Source: Nematopogon swammerdamellus | Taxonomy: Eukaryota > Arthropoda > Insecta > Lepidoptera > Adelidae | Assembly: GCA_946902875.1 (NCBI GenBank) | Contig: OX336351.1 | Coordinates: forward strand, 2,849,761-2,913,760 | Length of the DNA stretch: 64,000 bases | Reading direction: 5' to 3' | Shown here: one piece after another, positions 10,751-21,515 of the stretch | Layout: each line of letters starts with the position of its first letter | How positions within the stretch are numbered: position 1 is the stretch's first letter | The notes under the pieces: model-generated | The model's input: only the letters and a program-made list of their open reading frames with translations | What the model was told of the DNA's origin: nothing | Database searches by the model: none | Made by a program: the position numbers and the translations under genes

Positions 10751-11304
10751 CAAATCCTTTTGCAACCTGAAATTTTATCGGCAGTCGGGCTAACATTTTT
10801 ATTTTTATATTTTTGACATTGGAAATGTGTTTTCGATCGCTTCAGTATAGTCACCGATTTCCAGCGAGAGTTCGAATTGGCCCTGGTGTCGTGAGTTTTA
10901 AGGCTACGTGAATATTTAGGATGTGAAACGACGATAGCTACAAGATTGTGTAAAAAATATTTTTAAAAACTTTGAAAGTTTTTGAGAAAATCGCAAGAAA
11001 CCACTTAAAGCAGCCTGTTGTTAGGGGGTATAAAAAGGGCACTTTTAAACATATTTCTAAATAGGTATACATTTTAAACTTTTATATTTTTATATTGTAG
11101 ATTTTTTTTTTCCCGTTACGCGAGTTTCGTGTCGTCATTATCTTGCAGTGTGAGTAGTTAAAATAGTTTTCGTGTATGCATATATTTGAAAATTGTGAAT
11201 TTTAATTTAATATTTTTTAAAATTTTTGTCTATTTTTCAAAATTGACATATTTCAGTATGAAAAAGGAAGTAAATTATAATCAAATTTAAAAAAATGGAT
11301 GTAC
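10751..11304. repeat. AT-rich repeat fragment with an inverted copy at 63160
   Basis: About 10820-11005 (CGATCGCTTCAGTATAGTC, then CTGGTGTCGTGAGTTTTAA, then TTTGAGAAAATCGCAAGAAA) is matched in reverse complement at 63160-63345. No coding potential. Family unknown. Confidence 0.6.
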
Positions 11305-11524
11305 AGTCCTCGCGCGAGCTCCGAGGAATCGGTATTTGTGGAAATTAATTTATTATAGAATTTGTATAGAATTTTAATATTATACATTTGTATAATATTA
11401 CTCGCCTAGTATCCTAGTATAGTATAATCATCACAAAATGTGAATCTCCATAAAAATTCTATACAAATTCTATAATAAATAAATTTCCACAAATACCTAT
11501 TCCTCGGAGCTCGCGCGCGGACTA
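11305..11524. mobile_element. Palindromic MITE
   Basis: Two arms of about 72 bp (11305-11375 and 11452-11524) are inverted copies with few mismatches, starting AGTCC and containing GCGAGCTCCGAGGAAT. The spacer is about 75 bp. No ORF. Only one copy was noticed here, so the family and target duplication are not settled. Confidence 0.7.
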
Positions 11525-11569
11525 TATATTCTTTTTTAAACACAAATTTATACAAATTAAGCACAATAG

Positions 11570-11997
11570 GTGAGCTTAATGCCATGAGGCATTACATTCT
11601 AAATAAACTTTGGGATGTGGGAGAAGTATATTCTGGCGAACAATAATAGTTTGTGGCAATGTTTTATTATGCCGGATATACCACCAAATAATAAAAAATA
11701 GAAAAAGTAAAAAATTTAGGGGGGTTCCCATACAAGAAACATGTTTTGTTTCAATTTTATTTTGTAGTGCGGAAACCTCGGTGCGCGAGTCCGACTCGCA
11801 CTTGGCCGGTTTTTTTTTATAATAGGGAACGTCTGTCTGAATGTATGAATGTATGTATGTATGTATGTAGGTACATATGTATGTATGTATGTTTGAGGTA
11901 AACTCCGGAACCACTGACCAGATTTTGATGTGGTTTGCACCAATGTGTGCTTCAAGAACTGAAGCTATATACTATCACGCGAAATAGCCTGAGCAGA
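11570..11997. repeat. Helitron-like or related repeat fragment
   Basis: Contains CGAGTCCGACTCGCACTTGG followed by a poly(T) (about 11790-11818), a motif of a widespread lepidopteran repeat, and then a (TATG)n microsatellite at 11845-11895. A related plus-strand copy is at 36150-36640. The precise ends were not found. Confidence 0.5.
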
Positions 11998-12084
11998 ATC
12001 AAAGAAAGTATAGGAAAGTATAGTATGAACGTAATTTAGTGTCGAATGGTTGTTGGTTTGGTAGAAGCGATGTTAGATACATAC

Positions 12085-13130
12085 GAGGGGCTGGCGAACA
12101 AAGCCGGACCAATGCACATTTGGTGAAAAAAAAAATTTTTTTTCTTCTTCTTGTTATTTTTATACCTGGCAATACAATTCTGCAAAGAAAACTGATCAAA
12201 AGTGAACACAAATAGGCCAAAAAATTCTCCAAAAGTGACATTTTGTTTTCGAGACGAAAAGAGCCGAAATTTCAAAACGGAAGCATTCACCTTCAATACC
12301 GGATCATTTTCATACAATTGATTCAAAATGGTCCGATTTATTTTCAAAACAGGACGTTTTTTAGTATTTAACGTTTGCAACACTACGAGAGCTATATAAC
12401 AAGCAAAATTGAGTTTTATGCTCTCAAAATAAGATACAAAATTCAACTAACTTTACGTAGGTATGTTTTGTTTTAGATCTTGACTTGATTGAATATCTCT
12501 GAATCTGTCTGTTGATATATTCTCTCTGCTGTTGTTGTCCAAGGAAGTGCATATTACAATCTCTGAGGTTACAAGGGCATTTAACAAGAATACGGTGGGC
12601 GTACTGAACGAAGGGACGCGGAAGAAGAAAAGACAGGAGCGGGCAGCAGCAAGGCGGATGACGGAGAAGTAAGTACATACCTATTCCTGTGTCGTTTCGT
12701 GCGTGCCGGCCGAACTAACCTAAAATTGTTCGGTAACATGTTTTGATTTTAATATGAGAGGGGGTGTATAAGTGTGTGTGTGTGAATTTTGAGTGCAGGC
12801 TGTGATATGCATTAGAAGAGTGTAACAGTCACTTTGACACACACATTTCTAGATCAAACCCAGACCAATTTCACATAAGGCGATCAAATCCGGATAATTT
12901 TTACGTTTTCGAAGAAAACTGGATACTTTTTTTATGAATTAACAATAAAGAAACTATCCAAAAAACAAGCTTCCAATAAACAAGTTCTTCTAACTTCAGG
13001 GATCAAAATGTATGATCGAAAAAAAAAACTTAAAAAACAAAATTCAATCAGAAAAAGGTTTCCCAGTTTTTTGGCTCTCCTGTAAAATTTGCTAACTCCA
13101 AATTCGTCCTGTTTTGTTCGCCAGCTCCTC
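12085..13130. mobile_element. Non-autonomous TIR transposon, 1046 bp
   Basis: Ends in imperfect inverted repeats of about 25 bp (left GAGGGGCTGGCGAACAAAGC, right reverse complement GAGGAGCTGGCGAACAAAAC). It is flanked by ATAC at 12081-12084 and 13131-13134. The paralogous block at 36850-36870 shows the uninterrupted site with one ATAC-like copy, confirming the boundaries. No transposase frame is present. A 4-bp duplication with GRG termini would fit Sola-type elements, but that is only a suggestion. Confidence 0.85.
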
Positions 13131-13284
13131 ATACACTATAAATATTTAGATAATAGTCGTGGTGGTCGGTGTTGTGCTGTAATTTACGCAGAGTTCTTGC
13201 AGCATAACACCGATTACTCTGCTTACCCCGATTGTCGGGATTCAGCGTGTGTGATATGTATGTATATGTATATTTAGATACAAT

Positions 13285-14150
13285 TTTGGGAAGAAGATAG
13301 ATTGCATCCTGGCGAATACCTTTTGTCGAAAAAAAAACGGAAGGGGGTTTATGGGCAAATATGTTATGGTTATAAAGGGGGAAGGGTGAAGGAGGATGGG
13401 TGAGGGGGGTGGAAATGAAGCAGGAGGGGCGGGGAATGAGGGAGAGGAGTGAGGATGGAGAGGAGGGACGATGAAAGCGGGGGACGGAGATGTGTGGGGT
13501 AGAGAGGGACCGGGAGGGGGAGGGAGGTATGAAAGGGGAGGGAGGGAGGACGGTGGGAGGCGCGGAAAGGGAGAGGAGGGAGGTAGGAAGATTGATAAGA
13601 TAGAAGGGAATTAGGGTACGGGAGGTGTTTAAGATGGGTGGGAGATGGGGGAGTGGGAGGTGAGGAGGGGGGTGAAGAACGAGGGGGAGGGAGGGAGGGG
13701 GAAGCGGCGGGGTAGAGATCATTGAACAAGTGCTGACATAGGGAGGGATAGAAGTGGCGGTGGGAGGGAGGGAGAGCGAGAAGAGAGAAGGGAGGGGTGG
13801 AATGGAGGAGAGCGGAGATAGGAAGGGAAAAGCGAGTGAGACAAGAGAGGAGGGAGGAAGGGGAGGGAGGAGGAAGAGCGTAAGAAAGAGGGAGGAGCGG
13901 GAAAGAGTGGGGGGTAGGAAGGAGGTGGCAGGGGAAGATAAAATGAGCGAGGGGGGACAAAGGGAGTGGGGGGAAAATGGGAGTAAAGGGAGCGAGGGAG
14001 AAGGGAGAGGGGTAGGAGGGAATTAGAGGGAGAGGTAGGCAGATAACGAGGTTAAAGAGAAGGGGAAAGAGGGGGGCGGAGAAGAGCGAGGGGCAGGATA
14101 GGGGGAGGGCAAGCATGACAGTTCGGGAGAGAGGAAGGGAGAAAGCGTTC

Positions 14151-14198
<48 letters not shown>

Positions 14199-14290
14199 CA
14201 AAAGAAAGTGTCGTTTATAATATTTTCGTTTAAATCGGATTTGCTATTAAACCGATTTTACCACGAGCGAAGCCACGGATAAATGCTAGT
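13285..14290. mobile_element. Helitron-like element with strongly purine-rich body
   Basis: About 13370-14130 is almost pure G and A on the plus strand, built from diverged GGGAGGGAGGG-type repeats, and ends in a (GA)n run at 14155-14196. It is followed by ACGAGCGAAGCCACGG and then CTAGT at about 14285, the hairpin plus CTRR-type end of insect Helitrons. The second copy is at 36900-37700. The long Pro/Ser-rich minus-strand frames here are artefacts of composition. Confidence 0.55.
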
Positions 14291-14467
14291 TCAATTAAAA
14301 TGTATTTACTTCAGTAAGCATAGGAAAAGATTTTTAAAATTTATCTTAAATACATTAATAGACATAGTAAAGCGTAAATGCACGGGCAGATTATTCCAGA
14401 GGCGAGCTGTTATACATGTGCCGAATACATGCTAGAGGAGTAGAAGTAATTATATAGTGAACAGGTT

Positions 14468-14700
14468 TTTTTTTTATGGAAACTGACACTGTTGGCTATA
14501 ACATCCGTGATGTCAGCCCATAACACGGGCTGAACTTGGTGCCACGTCAGTGCTTCCCTTCGGTCGTGCCGGCTACACTGAACTGCACGGAAAACACAAA
14601 CAATTTACACAGCCGTTTCGACTGACCTAATTTTCAGTGCGGTGGTATCAACCTTGTGGTTTAAATCCTACCACCTAGTGTTATAAGACGGGAGTCATAT
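14468..14700 (-). mobile_element. SINE, minus strand, alternative head
   Basis: Poly(T) at 14470, then the reverse complement of the common tail and central block. The right end leads into CCTTAGTCGCCTTTTACGAC, the second head type. This copy is the uninterrupted counterpart of the SINE split by the TIR element at 37942-39561. Confidence 0.8.
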
Positions 14701-15076
14701 CCCTTAGTCGCCTTTTACGACATACACGGGGAGAGATGCAGTGGGGCCATACTTTTAAAGTACCGGCCCCACACGGTACAGGTGCGCGCGGTTAGAATCT
14801 GGAGTGCGTTCGCTCGTTGAGTTCGTGGCTTCAGCCACACCAGGATATTTTCACGCTCACAGTCGGCGACTCGCTTTACGCTTGTATTTGGATACGCCCT
14901 AAAAGTCATTTTCAATGTACCCGTAGGTCATGTAATACATGAGATCTGTGATTTTGTTTTATAATTGCATATTAAATAAATACATTAATTGACACCTATC
15001 TGAAAATCAGGCAGGCAGAGAAAACGAATCACACCTCTGACGTTTGTTCCACGCACATAATGTTTTACATACATGC

Positions 15077-16615
15077 TCATCGGCCTCCGGCAGTACGTAC
15101 TTCACACTTGACTGGACTGGATAGGCCCTTCAATTTGGCGAACGAAGCCTTGAACTTGTCAGTTATGTGTTCCTCAAATCGAAGATTGCTGTCCATTTTT
15201 ACCCCTAGATTTTTTGCAGATTCAGCTATAGGCAACACTACACCGTTCATCCTTATGACTGGGCTCAATGATATAACTCTGTCTACCGTATTTCTGCTCC
15301 CCATGACCATAACCACAGTTTTTTGCGGATTCAAGGCTAACCCATTCTGTACTGACCATCGCCACGCTCTTTCAAGATCTGCCTCTACGACCTCGACAGC
15401 ATCACTTAGTTCGGTAGGGTGGAACGAGTATGAGAGTTGGGAGTCATCTGCGAAGAGTGTACACTTCATGGAGCGTAGGCACTGTGGAAAATCTGCCGTA
15501 AATACGGTATAGAGAATAGGGGATAGGGAAGACCCCTGCGGACAACCCCTGGGGACCGGTTCAGCGCTTGAGAAGGAGAAGGTGCCATCGCCTCTAGAGC
15601 ATTTGACAACCTACGACCTGTTCGTAAGGAAATTTTTAAACAGTTCGAGTGCGTCGACGGACAGGCCGTAATAGGACAACTTGGCTAAGAGAAGTTGATG
15701 GTCGAGACAGTCAAACGCTCGAGAGAAGTCGAGCAATACCAAGAATGTAGCTTGACCTTTATCCGCGGCGCTGAGTACATCGTCTGTGATCTGGAGCAGT
15801 GCTGTCGCCGTACTATACCCTGCTCGGAAGCCAGACTGGCTGTCGGGTATGATGCAGTTGGCGTGAAGGTAGGAAGTTAGCTGCTGGGTCATTATTTTTT
15901 CGATAAGTTTTGAGAAGGTCGGTAGTATGCTAATAGGGCGAAGATCCTTATATTCCTTAATATGATTTTTTTTTGGAATCGGGGTGACAACGGCGGTTTT
16001 CCAAATTTCCGGAAATAATCCGGACAAAAAGCACTGGTTAATAATGTCAGTAACGACACCTAGGGCATGTGGAAGTATCATTTCCAGCATCCTCGCATTC
16101 ACACCATCCACACCTTCAGCATTGGATTTAATCGATTTGAAGTATTTATAAACCGCATTCGTGTCGACCGTGTGAAAGTGAAACCTCTCTGAACGTGAAG
16201 CAAAGGAGTTACTGAGGTAGTGGTTGATTGTTTTATCTGATATGGGCTCTAGTGTTGGAAGCTGCAGAAACTGACGATTTATTGCTTGCGGATCATTAAG
16301 GTGAACCGGAATATTTCCCCTTGATGGTTTTAGGGAAGTGCACTTATTAATGCCCTGCCAAAGAAGTTTAGGATTTTTGCTATTTTTATTTACGAAAAAT
16401 TGGAAGTGCGCTTTCTTCTCGCTTCTTATCGCAGAAGTGACATGATTACGCAAATCCTGATAAAATCTGTTATGATCTGCGCGTTTTGTTTTCCTAGCTT
16501 TAATGCCAGCACGGTCCCGAAGTGCAATCATCTGGCGCACCGTTCCTGTGTACCACGGTTGCGATTTACACCTGATACACTTAATTAATACGTTTTTGTA
16601 GTTAGAAACTGTCAT
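15077..16615 (-). pseudogene. LINE reverse transcriptase (Jockey/CR1 group), one stop
   Basis: One continuous minus-strand frame, broken only by a TAG at 15611-15613, runs 15077-16615. It encodes the linker (PWYTGTVRQMIALRDRAGIK), VDGVNARMLEMILPH, LRPISILPTFSKLIEKIM, SQSGFRAGYSTATALL, LVLLDFSRAFDCLDHQLLL, then PRGCPQGSSLSPILY, the catalytic TLFADDSQ and NPQKTVVMVMG. The stop lies where the family usually has Gln (CAG to TAG). There is no endonuclease upstream. The 3' end is cut at about 15106 where block 1 begins. Confidence 0.85.
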
Positions 16616-16635
16616 TATTATGGTTTATCTTACTC

Positions 16636-16797
16636 TTAATTTATTATTTTTAACAGATCTTCATGTCGATCAGGAGTTGTTTTCGATCGTTCCTTGATGG
16701 CACTAACGAAAGTAGTATGTGACTCTTGCATCTTTTCAATATAATCATTTTCGTTCGGGCTATAATGTACCGGGAGTAAACTACTTGTAATCGACAT
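16636..16797 (-). CDS. Small conserved ORF, 53 residues (hypothetical)
   Basis: Starts MSITSSLLPVHYSPNEND and ends with a Lys/Asp-rich stretch before a TAA. The second copy (46524-46718, 64 residues) keeps the frame with mostly single-residue changes, including YSPNENDY and SHTTFVSAIKERSK. Keeping the frame in both duplicates is mild support for coding, either as a small protein or an exon of a larger gene. No known domain is recognised. Confidence 0.35.
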   Translation of the reverse strand: MSITSSLLPVHYSPNENDYIEKMQESHTTFVSAIKERSKTTPDRHEDLLKIIN

Positions 16798-17051
16798 GCT
16801 GATAAGGTGTCACAAATTGACAGCCAAGTAATAAATGGTCTTGGTAAAATACTCTGTTGCATCACAATAACTTTAAGGAAAGAAACACAACGCAATAGTT
16901 TATACGAGATGCAAAGAGAGACTTATCCTTTGATGATTATTATTATAATTTGATGGCGACAGTGAAGTCCCCTGAGCCTTGTTATCACTGCGACCTACTA
17001 CACTAGACGACCTACTATACTACACTAGATCTATTGTGATCTCTCAAAAGT

Positions 17052-17168
17052 TTAAAGTTCACCGCCAAGTCCAATTTTCGCTATGAACCGAGTTATATCC
17101 TTGGGATTGAGGGCCTGTATTTGGCATGAGTTCAAACGACATAAATCGTTCCGGTTTAGGTTACTCAT
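17052..17168 (-). CDS. Small ORF, 38 residues, possible exon
   Basis: Reads MSNLNRNDLCRLNSC and ends FIAKIGLGGEL before a TAA, with amino-acid usage that looks protein-like. In the second copy (about 46980-47085) a single base is missing inside the ORF, so it is broken there. It could be a remnant exon near the secreted-protein gene. Function unknown. Confidence 0.25.
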   Translation of the reverse strand: MSNLNRNDLCRLNSCQIQALNPKDITRFIAKIGLGGEL

Positions 17169-17203
17169 CTCGCAGGCGAATTTACGCGAGTACCCAGAAA
17201 GTA

Positions 17204-17866
17204 GTGTAGCGGCCTACACTAAGTAGTACAGGTAAGTAGTGTACCAGTAGCGGCTTCCAGAAGGTCAACTTTGTGAAACCTGGAGCCAATAAGCTGCCCA
17301 AAGATAGGACTAAACCTTCTTCAATTTTGGGAGCAGCAAAGGATTGGGAATTGTTGATGGACACACATGAGAAGCATTACCAAATCCCTTCGGAAATCTA
17401 TACCACAGCATTAAGACCGGATATACTCATATTCTCAAAAGCGACAAAGCATGTAGTACTTGTTGAACTTACAGTTCCATGGGAAAGTAACATACAGAAG
17501 GACCACAACATCAAACTTAACAAGTACTGCAAATTAGTAGACCGGATTGTGAGAAACGGATTCAAGACTGATCTCTTCGCTGTGGAAGTCGGAGCAAGAG
17601 GACTACCAGCGAAGTCGCTCTACAGTCTCTTCAAGAATCTAGGGCTCCCAAGATCGACGCTAAGCTCATATATGGAGAGAGCTTCGAAAACGTCACTGGA
17701 AGCATCCTACAGAATATGGATAGGTGGGAGGTCGAAGCATGCGCGGGAATTTTAGAGTGGCCACTCGCTAGTCCCGGCCTCGATTAATACCCTCCTCTAC
17801 TGCCGATGGGCCCGGATATGTTCGGTGAAGCCATCGCAAGCTTAGATCCACACCTTCCCTTCCTTT
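17204..17866 (+). pseudogene. 3' fragment of the restriction-endonuclease LINE
   Basis: A close copy of the 3' end of the LINE at 43857-45984. The 160-codon ORF at 17273-17755 carries the C-terminal restriction-like endonuclease (RPDILIFSKATKHVVLVELT, the PD...E-x-T core). Relative to the longer copy it lacks about 85 bases near its end. It is inserted in duplicated block 2; the other block has the empty site at about 47118. Confidence 0.85.
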
Positions 17867-17972
17867 GCGTGTTTCTCCCGAGAGTAGTTGGAATCAGTAC
17901 TGCTTGCTTGCTGGTTTAAACACATACATACCTATATATTATTGTTTTTATTATAGGAAAATTACGCACGAA

Positions 17973-19402
17973 TTATTTTCGTGAAAACATTTCATCTACA
18001 TTGGCAATTACATATAGATTTTTTATATTAAAAATCATTCGATTGTTCGCATGTGTCTCTTTAACGGAGTCATTTCCACCTTCTGGATCACCAGGTTGCT
18101 TGTTCGTGGTACTCTGGGAGCTACCCGGTTGTTTTGTTGTTTTCTGGGAACTATCCGGTTGCTCTGTTGTGGTACTTTCTCCGTAGTTGTCAGGTTTCTG
18201 TGTCACGGTTAGTTCCTCAGAACTGTCAGGCTGAATAGTTGTGGTTATCTCCGTGTCGACTACATCAGAATATATCGTACAGTTTGCCAGTTCGTCAGGA
18301 TTACTCACATAACGGTAAGAGTCAATTAGAACAAAGGAACCTTCAAACGGGGGTCTTAAGAAATGAACCTCGAACTCAATCTGTAATAAAATTTGATAAT
18401 TTGTTTACTATTTTTTTATGTTTGCACAAAAAACTCGTAGAGTAATAGAACAGAATAGAATAGGAATACTTTATTGCACACAAAACCATTAACTAAAATA
18501 CATTGAAGATGACATACAGAAGAGCAATGCACATTTACAATAATAAAGTATGTACTTAATGCGATTCGGAAACGGTACACGGTCGGACCTTGGATGGGTG
18601 ACCGCCCAAAGATGAGGCTGGCCGTGGTTCCGATTCCACTTAAAAATTTAGGTCCCTTTCTTTACCTCACTCGGTACTAGTGTATTTCCAGATCGGTACC
18701 ACGTAGTAACTAGTATCTCATCTGTGTCGGTACCACCGCACTGATTGAAGGTCGGTCGAAACGGCTATGAAAGTTGTTTGTGTACCGTCCAGTTCAGTGT
18801 AGCCGGCACGTCCCGAAGGGAAGCACCGACATGGCGCGGTGTGTGATAGGCTAACATCAGGGGTGCAGTAAGTGATGTAGCCAAACATTTCAGGTTCCTT
18901 AAGAAACACAAAACACAATCATAATAATACTCACGTAGACGACTGCTGCATACTGTGAGTAAGGTTCTGTTTGAATAACGTTCCACCCGTTTGGATGTGT
19001 CGATGTATGAATTCTCTCAATAACGCTTTTGTAGGTCGTGGGGTTATATAGCCTTACAATTAGCGCATATTCCGTTGCATTTGCGTAAAAATTAACTTCG
19101 AAAATAGAGCCGCGAGTAATTCTCAACTGTTGGCTGTTTCTTACGCAACCGTTGTTGGTTGTGCCAATATCAGTGTATATAAATATAAAAGAGGTGCTTT
19201 TCGGGTGAGGAGAATTCAGGCCGATACTGCTGTACGTTCCTGGCATCCACAAATTATTATATACATCTTTATTTGTGCAGTCTGATAAAAGATTATGGAT
19301 GTCGCTCTCGTAGTTGTTGGTGATACAGACATCTTGACAGCGCGCGGTAAAAAGAGTTATGAGCCAAGTGTAAATCAACAGAACCAACTTCGTGTCCGCC
19401 AT
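17973..19402 (-). CDS. Two-exon gene, predicted secreted protein with Ser/Thr-rich tail
   Basis: Exon 1 is 18935-19402 (156 codons), exon 2 is 17973-18380 (135 codons plus stop), intron 554 bp with GTGAGT donor and a TTATTACAG acceptor, phase 0; total 291 residues. Residues 1-22 are a signal peptide (hydrophobic LVLLIYTWLITLF ending in ARC). The ectodomain (about 23-190) has conserved Cys, a beta-sandwich-like pattern with SGS-type turns, NGWNVIQTEPYSQYAAVVY and FEGSFVLIDSYRY followed by Cys. This resembles the end of a MAM domain. Sequons include NATE and NCTI. The tail (about 195-265) is Ser/Thr/Gln/Pro-rich with three short mucin-like units. No membrane anchor is visible. The intron holds an old SINE. 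It is part of a duplicated block; the second copy is broken. The name and function are unknown; the MAM resemblance is inference. Confidence 0.7.
18580..18898 (+). mobile_element. Diverged SINE in the intron
   Basis: Contains the 5S-like TTGGATGGGTGACCGCC, a central GTCGGTACCACCGCACTGA and the tail region with GATGTAGCCAAACATTTCAG. It is more diverged than other copies and is present at the same place in the second gene copy (48595-48915), so it predates the duplication. Confidence 0.75.
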
Positions 19403-19814
19403 CGTGCGAGGCGTCTGGACGCGGAGTGACGAATTTAGTACACATAGGTAGGAGTATGATTTACAAACGTAGGGTTCCGGAACCGATTAAACTTTGTATA
19501 ATGTGTATTTTGGTTCTGGTATTTAATCTGTTTTATGATTTTAACGCAAATATTTTTATTTTTGTATACTTTATTGTGGCACGTGACGATCCGTTGTCTC
19601 TGCCTACACCACTGGAACACAGTAGGTGGCGTTATGTATATATCCATACGAATCCCAAAATGCAGTTTTCTTAAAAAAAATAAAGGTTTGCTCGATAAAT
19701 TTGAGTTTCATTACTCAAATCTATCTATACTCAACTGAACCAGATAATTAACTCAGATTTGAGTTAATTATCTGGATAATTAGTTGAGTTAGATGTTTAA
19801 ATAAACTTAATATA

Positions 19815-20040
19815 TTTTTTTATGTGAAAATTGACGCGGTAAGCTACTTAACCTACAAAATCCGTGATGTCAGCCCATAACACCGGGTGAACTAGGTGCC
19901 ATGTCAGTGCTTCCCTTTGATCGTGCCGGCTGCACTGAACTGGACGGAAAACACAAACTATTTACATAACCGTTTTGACCGACGTTTCATTCAGTGCGGT
20001 CGTACCAACCCGGGCGGGTTGAACCCTGGTAGGGTTTAAC
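19815..20040 (-). mobile_element. SINE, minus strand, head missing
   Basis: Poly(T) and reversed tail at 19815, central block to 20040. It ends abruptly where the sequence changes to the start of block 3. The corresponding SINE at 52085-52450 is longer, so this one was truncated after duplication. Confidence 0.75.
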
Positions 20041-21515
20041 CCGATCTATTCATGTTCAGCTCCAGTGAGGACATACCCGCGCCGGTCCCACTGCTTGTCC
20101 GTGACCCGTCTGTCCCTCCCTGTGATTGTTAGTTCTCTCACATTATTCGGGCCTGGGGTTCTTGGTCCCATGATGACCTCGTAATGTGTTTCGAATAAGT
20201 GAGTGGTGGGTGCAGCCACACAGTTCGGCTTCCATAAAAATATACTGTAGTACAATGATAAACTAAGAGGACAAAGTACGCAAAGGCAGACTTAAAGCTG
20301 GTAATTATTTATTCCGTTCAACAAAAAAGGAGGTAACATTTTTATATACATAGTTTCTCAGACACCAAGTCACTGAAGATGAGGCCGAAGTCCGAGTTGC
20401 ATTCAGTTTTGCGATATATTTATCGGAAACGGTGACACTAAGGGCGAGCCCCAAGGCCTAGCTGAGTTCAGGTAAACGATGTACCTACTTTCTTGGAAAA
20501 AGAAGGCTACTGAGGGTAGGTAGACGGTAAAGCTGCCTTCAGTTAAATGTTATATTTATTCGAAAACATTCATTCACTTATGGCGAGGCCGAAGGCCGAG
20601 CTGCGTTTGGATGAAATATATAGTTTTTCGAAGAAAGTAGTTTAAAATTAAAGAATGCATTTTGATAAACGAATGAATACATCTCATGAAGTAGGTATGT
20701 GAGAATGAATTATGATATGATTTGCTGATACGGAACCATAGGCGCGCAAGTCTAACTCTCGCTTGATCGGTGTTTTTTAATATTGACGAATTTTATGAAC
20801 ATAAACACCAATGTAGCGTAACAGTTATTTCACGGTCCTTCCGCCGAGTCATGCTGTATGTGAGCCTCGTGCCTTATTTTCTGCTTGATAGTTATCTCGT
20901 TCGGATATTTTGCGAAACTTAGGATTTACCGGATTCCTTGCAGCCCAACACCGACTACTCTGGTTACCCGGATTGGTGGGATACAGCGTGTGTCCCACAA
21001 ATCCGGATAAGGTAGTAATCTAATACAATCTTGTTATTAGTGTGTGTTATTTGTTATTTTTATTACATTTCATTATTCATTTATGCAGTGAATACATTTT
21101 TCAACACAATAATGTCAAATCTAATAATTAGGTGTTTTAAGATATTTACAATATAATTTTTTTTTTTTTGTGGAATCTGACACGGTTAGCTACGTGATGT
21201 CAGCCCATAACACCGGATGAACTTGGTGCCACGTCAGTGCTTCCCTTCGGTGGTGCCGGCTACACTGAACTGGACGGAAAACACAAACTATTTACATAGC
21301 CGTTTCGACCGACCTTTCAGTGCGGTGGTACCAACCAGGGCGGGTTAAACCCTACCACCTAGTAATATATGAAGGGAGTCATTATTACTGTAGTATACAT
21401 ACCGACATGAAATGAAGGAAAGCACTGACATGGCACCTAGTTCACCCGGTGTTATGGGGCTGACATCACGGATGTTGTAGGTGATGTAGCCAAAAGTGTC
21501 ATTTTCCATTAAAAA
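20041..21515. repeat. Duplicated block 3, first copy
   Basis: From 20207 the sequence matches 59963-61188 in the same orientation. It includes diverged satellite-type units (GCGAGGCCGAAGGCCGAGCTG near 20583), the ATAAACACCAATGTAGCG region and the closing SINE tail. 20041-20206 contains a segment (GGTTCTTGGTCCCATGATGA) that recurs at 56110. No gene supported. Confidence 0.75.
21160..21515. mobile_element. Two SINE pieces in opposite orientation
   Basis: 21160-21365 is a minus-strand SINE without its head. 21405-21515 is a plus-strand 3' fragment ending GTGTCATTTTCCATT-A(n). Together they form a loose foldback. Confidence 0.75.

Larger units (their letters stand above)
11998..15106. repeat. 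Duplicated block 1, first copy
   Basis: Matches 36784-40110 in the same orientation, in order: the stretch before the insertion at 12085, the GA-rich tract, the Helitron-like 3' end, a minus-strand SINE and a roughly 400-bp unique tail ending GTACGTACTTCACACTT. Copy one carries a 1046-bp TIR insertion and about 120 extra bases near 13150-13270. Copy two instead carries a 1620-bp TIR insertion in the SINE. Confidence 0.85.
16603..20040. repeat. Duplicated block 2, first copy (carries the secreted-protein gene)
   Basis: Collinear with 46524-52300. It holds two small ORFs, the two-exon gene at 17973-19402 with a SINE in its intron, the upstream flank and a minus-strand SINE. The only large difference on this side is a LINE fragment (17204-17866). 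The second copy shows the intact junction near 47118. Confidence 0.85.

Noticed and set aside
12036..12446. Hydrophobic minus-strand ORF in the 1046-bp TIR element
   Set aside because: AT-rich composition and no transposase motif; the element looks non-autonomous.
13129..14116. Long Pro/Ser/Leu-rich frames on the minus strand (also 36914-37568)
   Set aside because: They only reflect the GGGAGG-type purine tract; both frames stay open equally and no motif is present.
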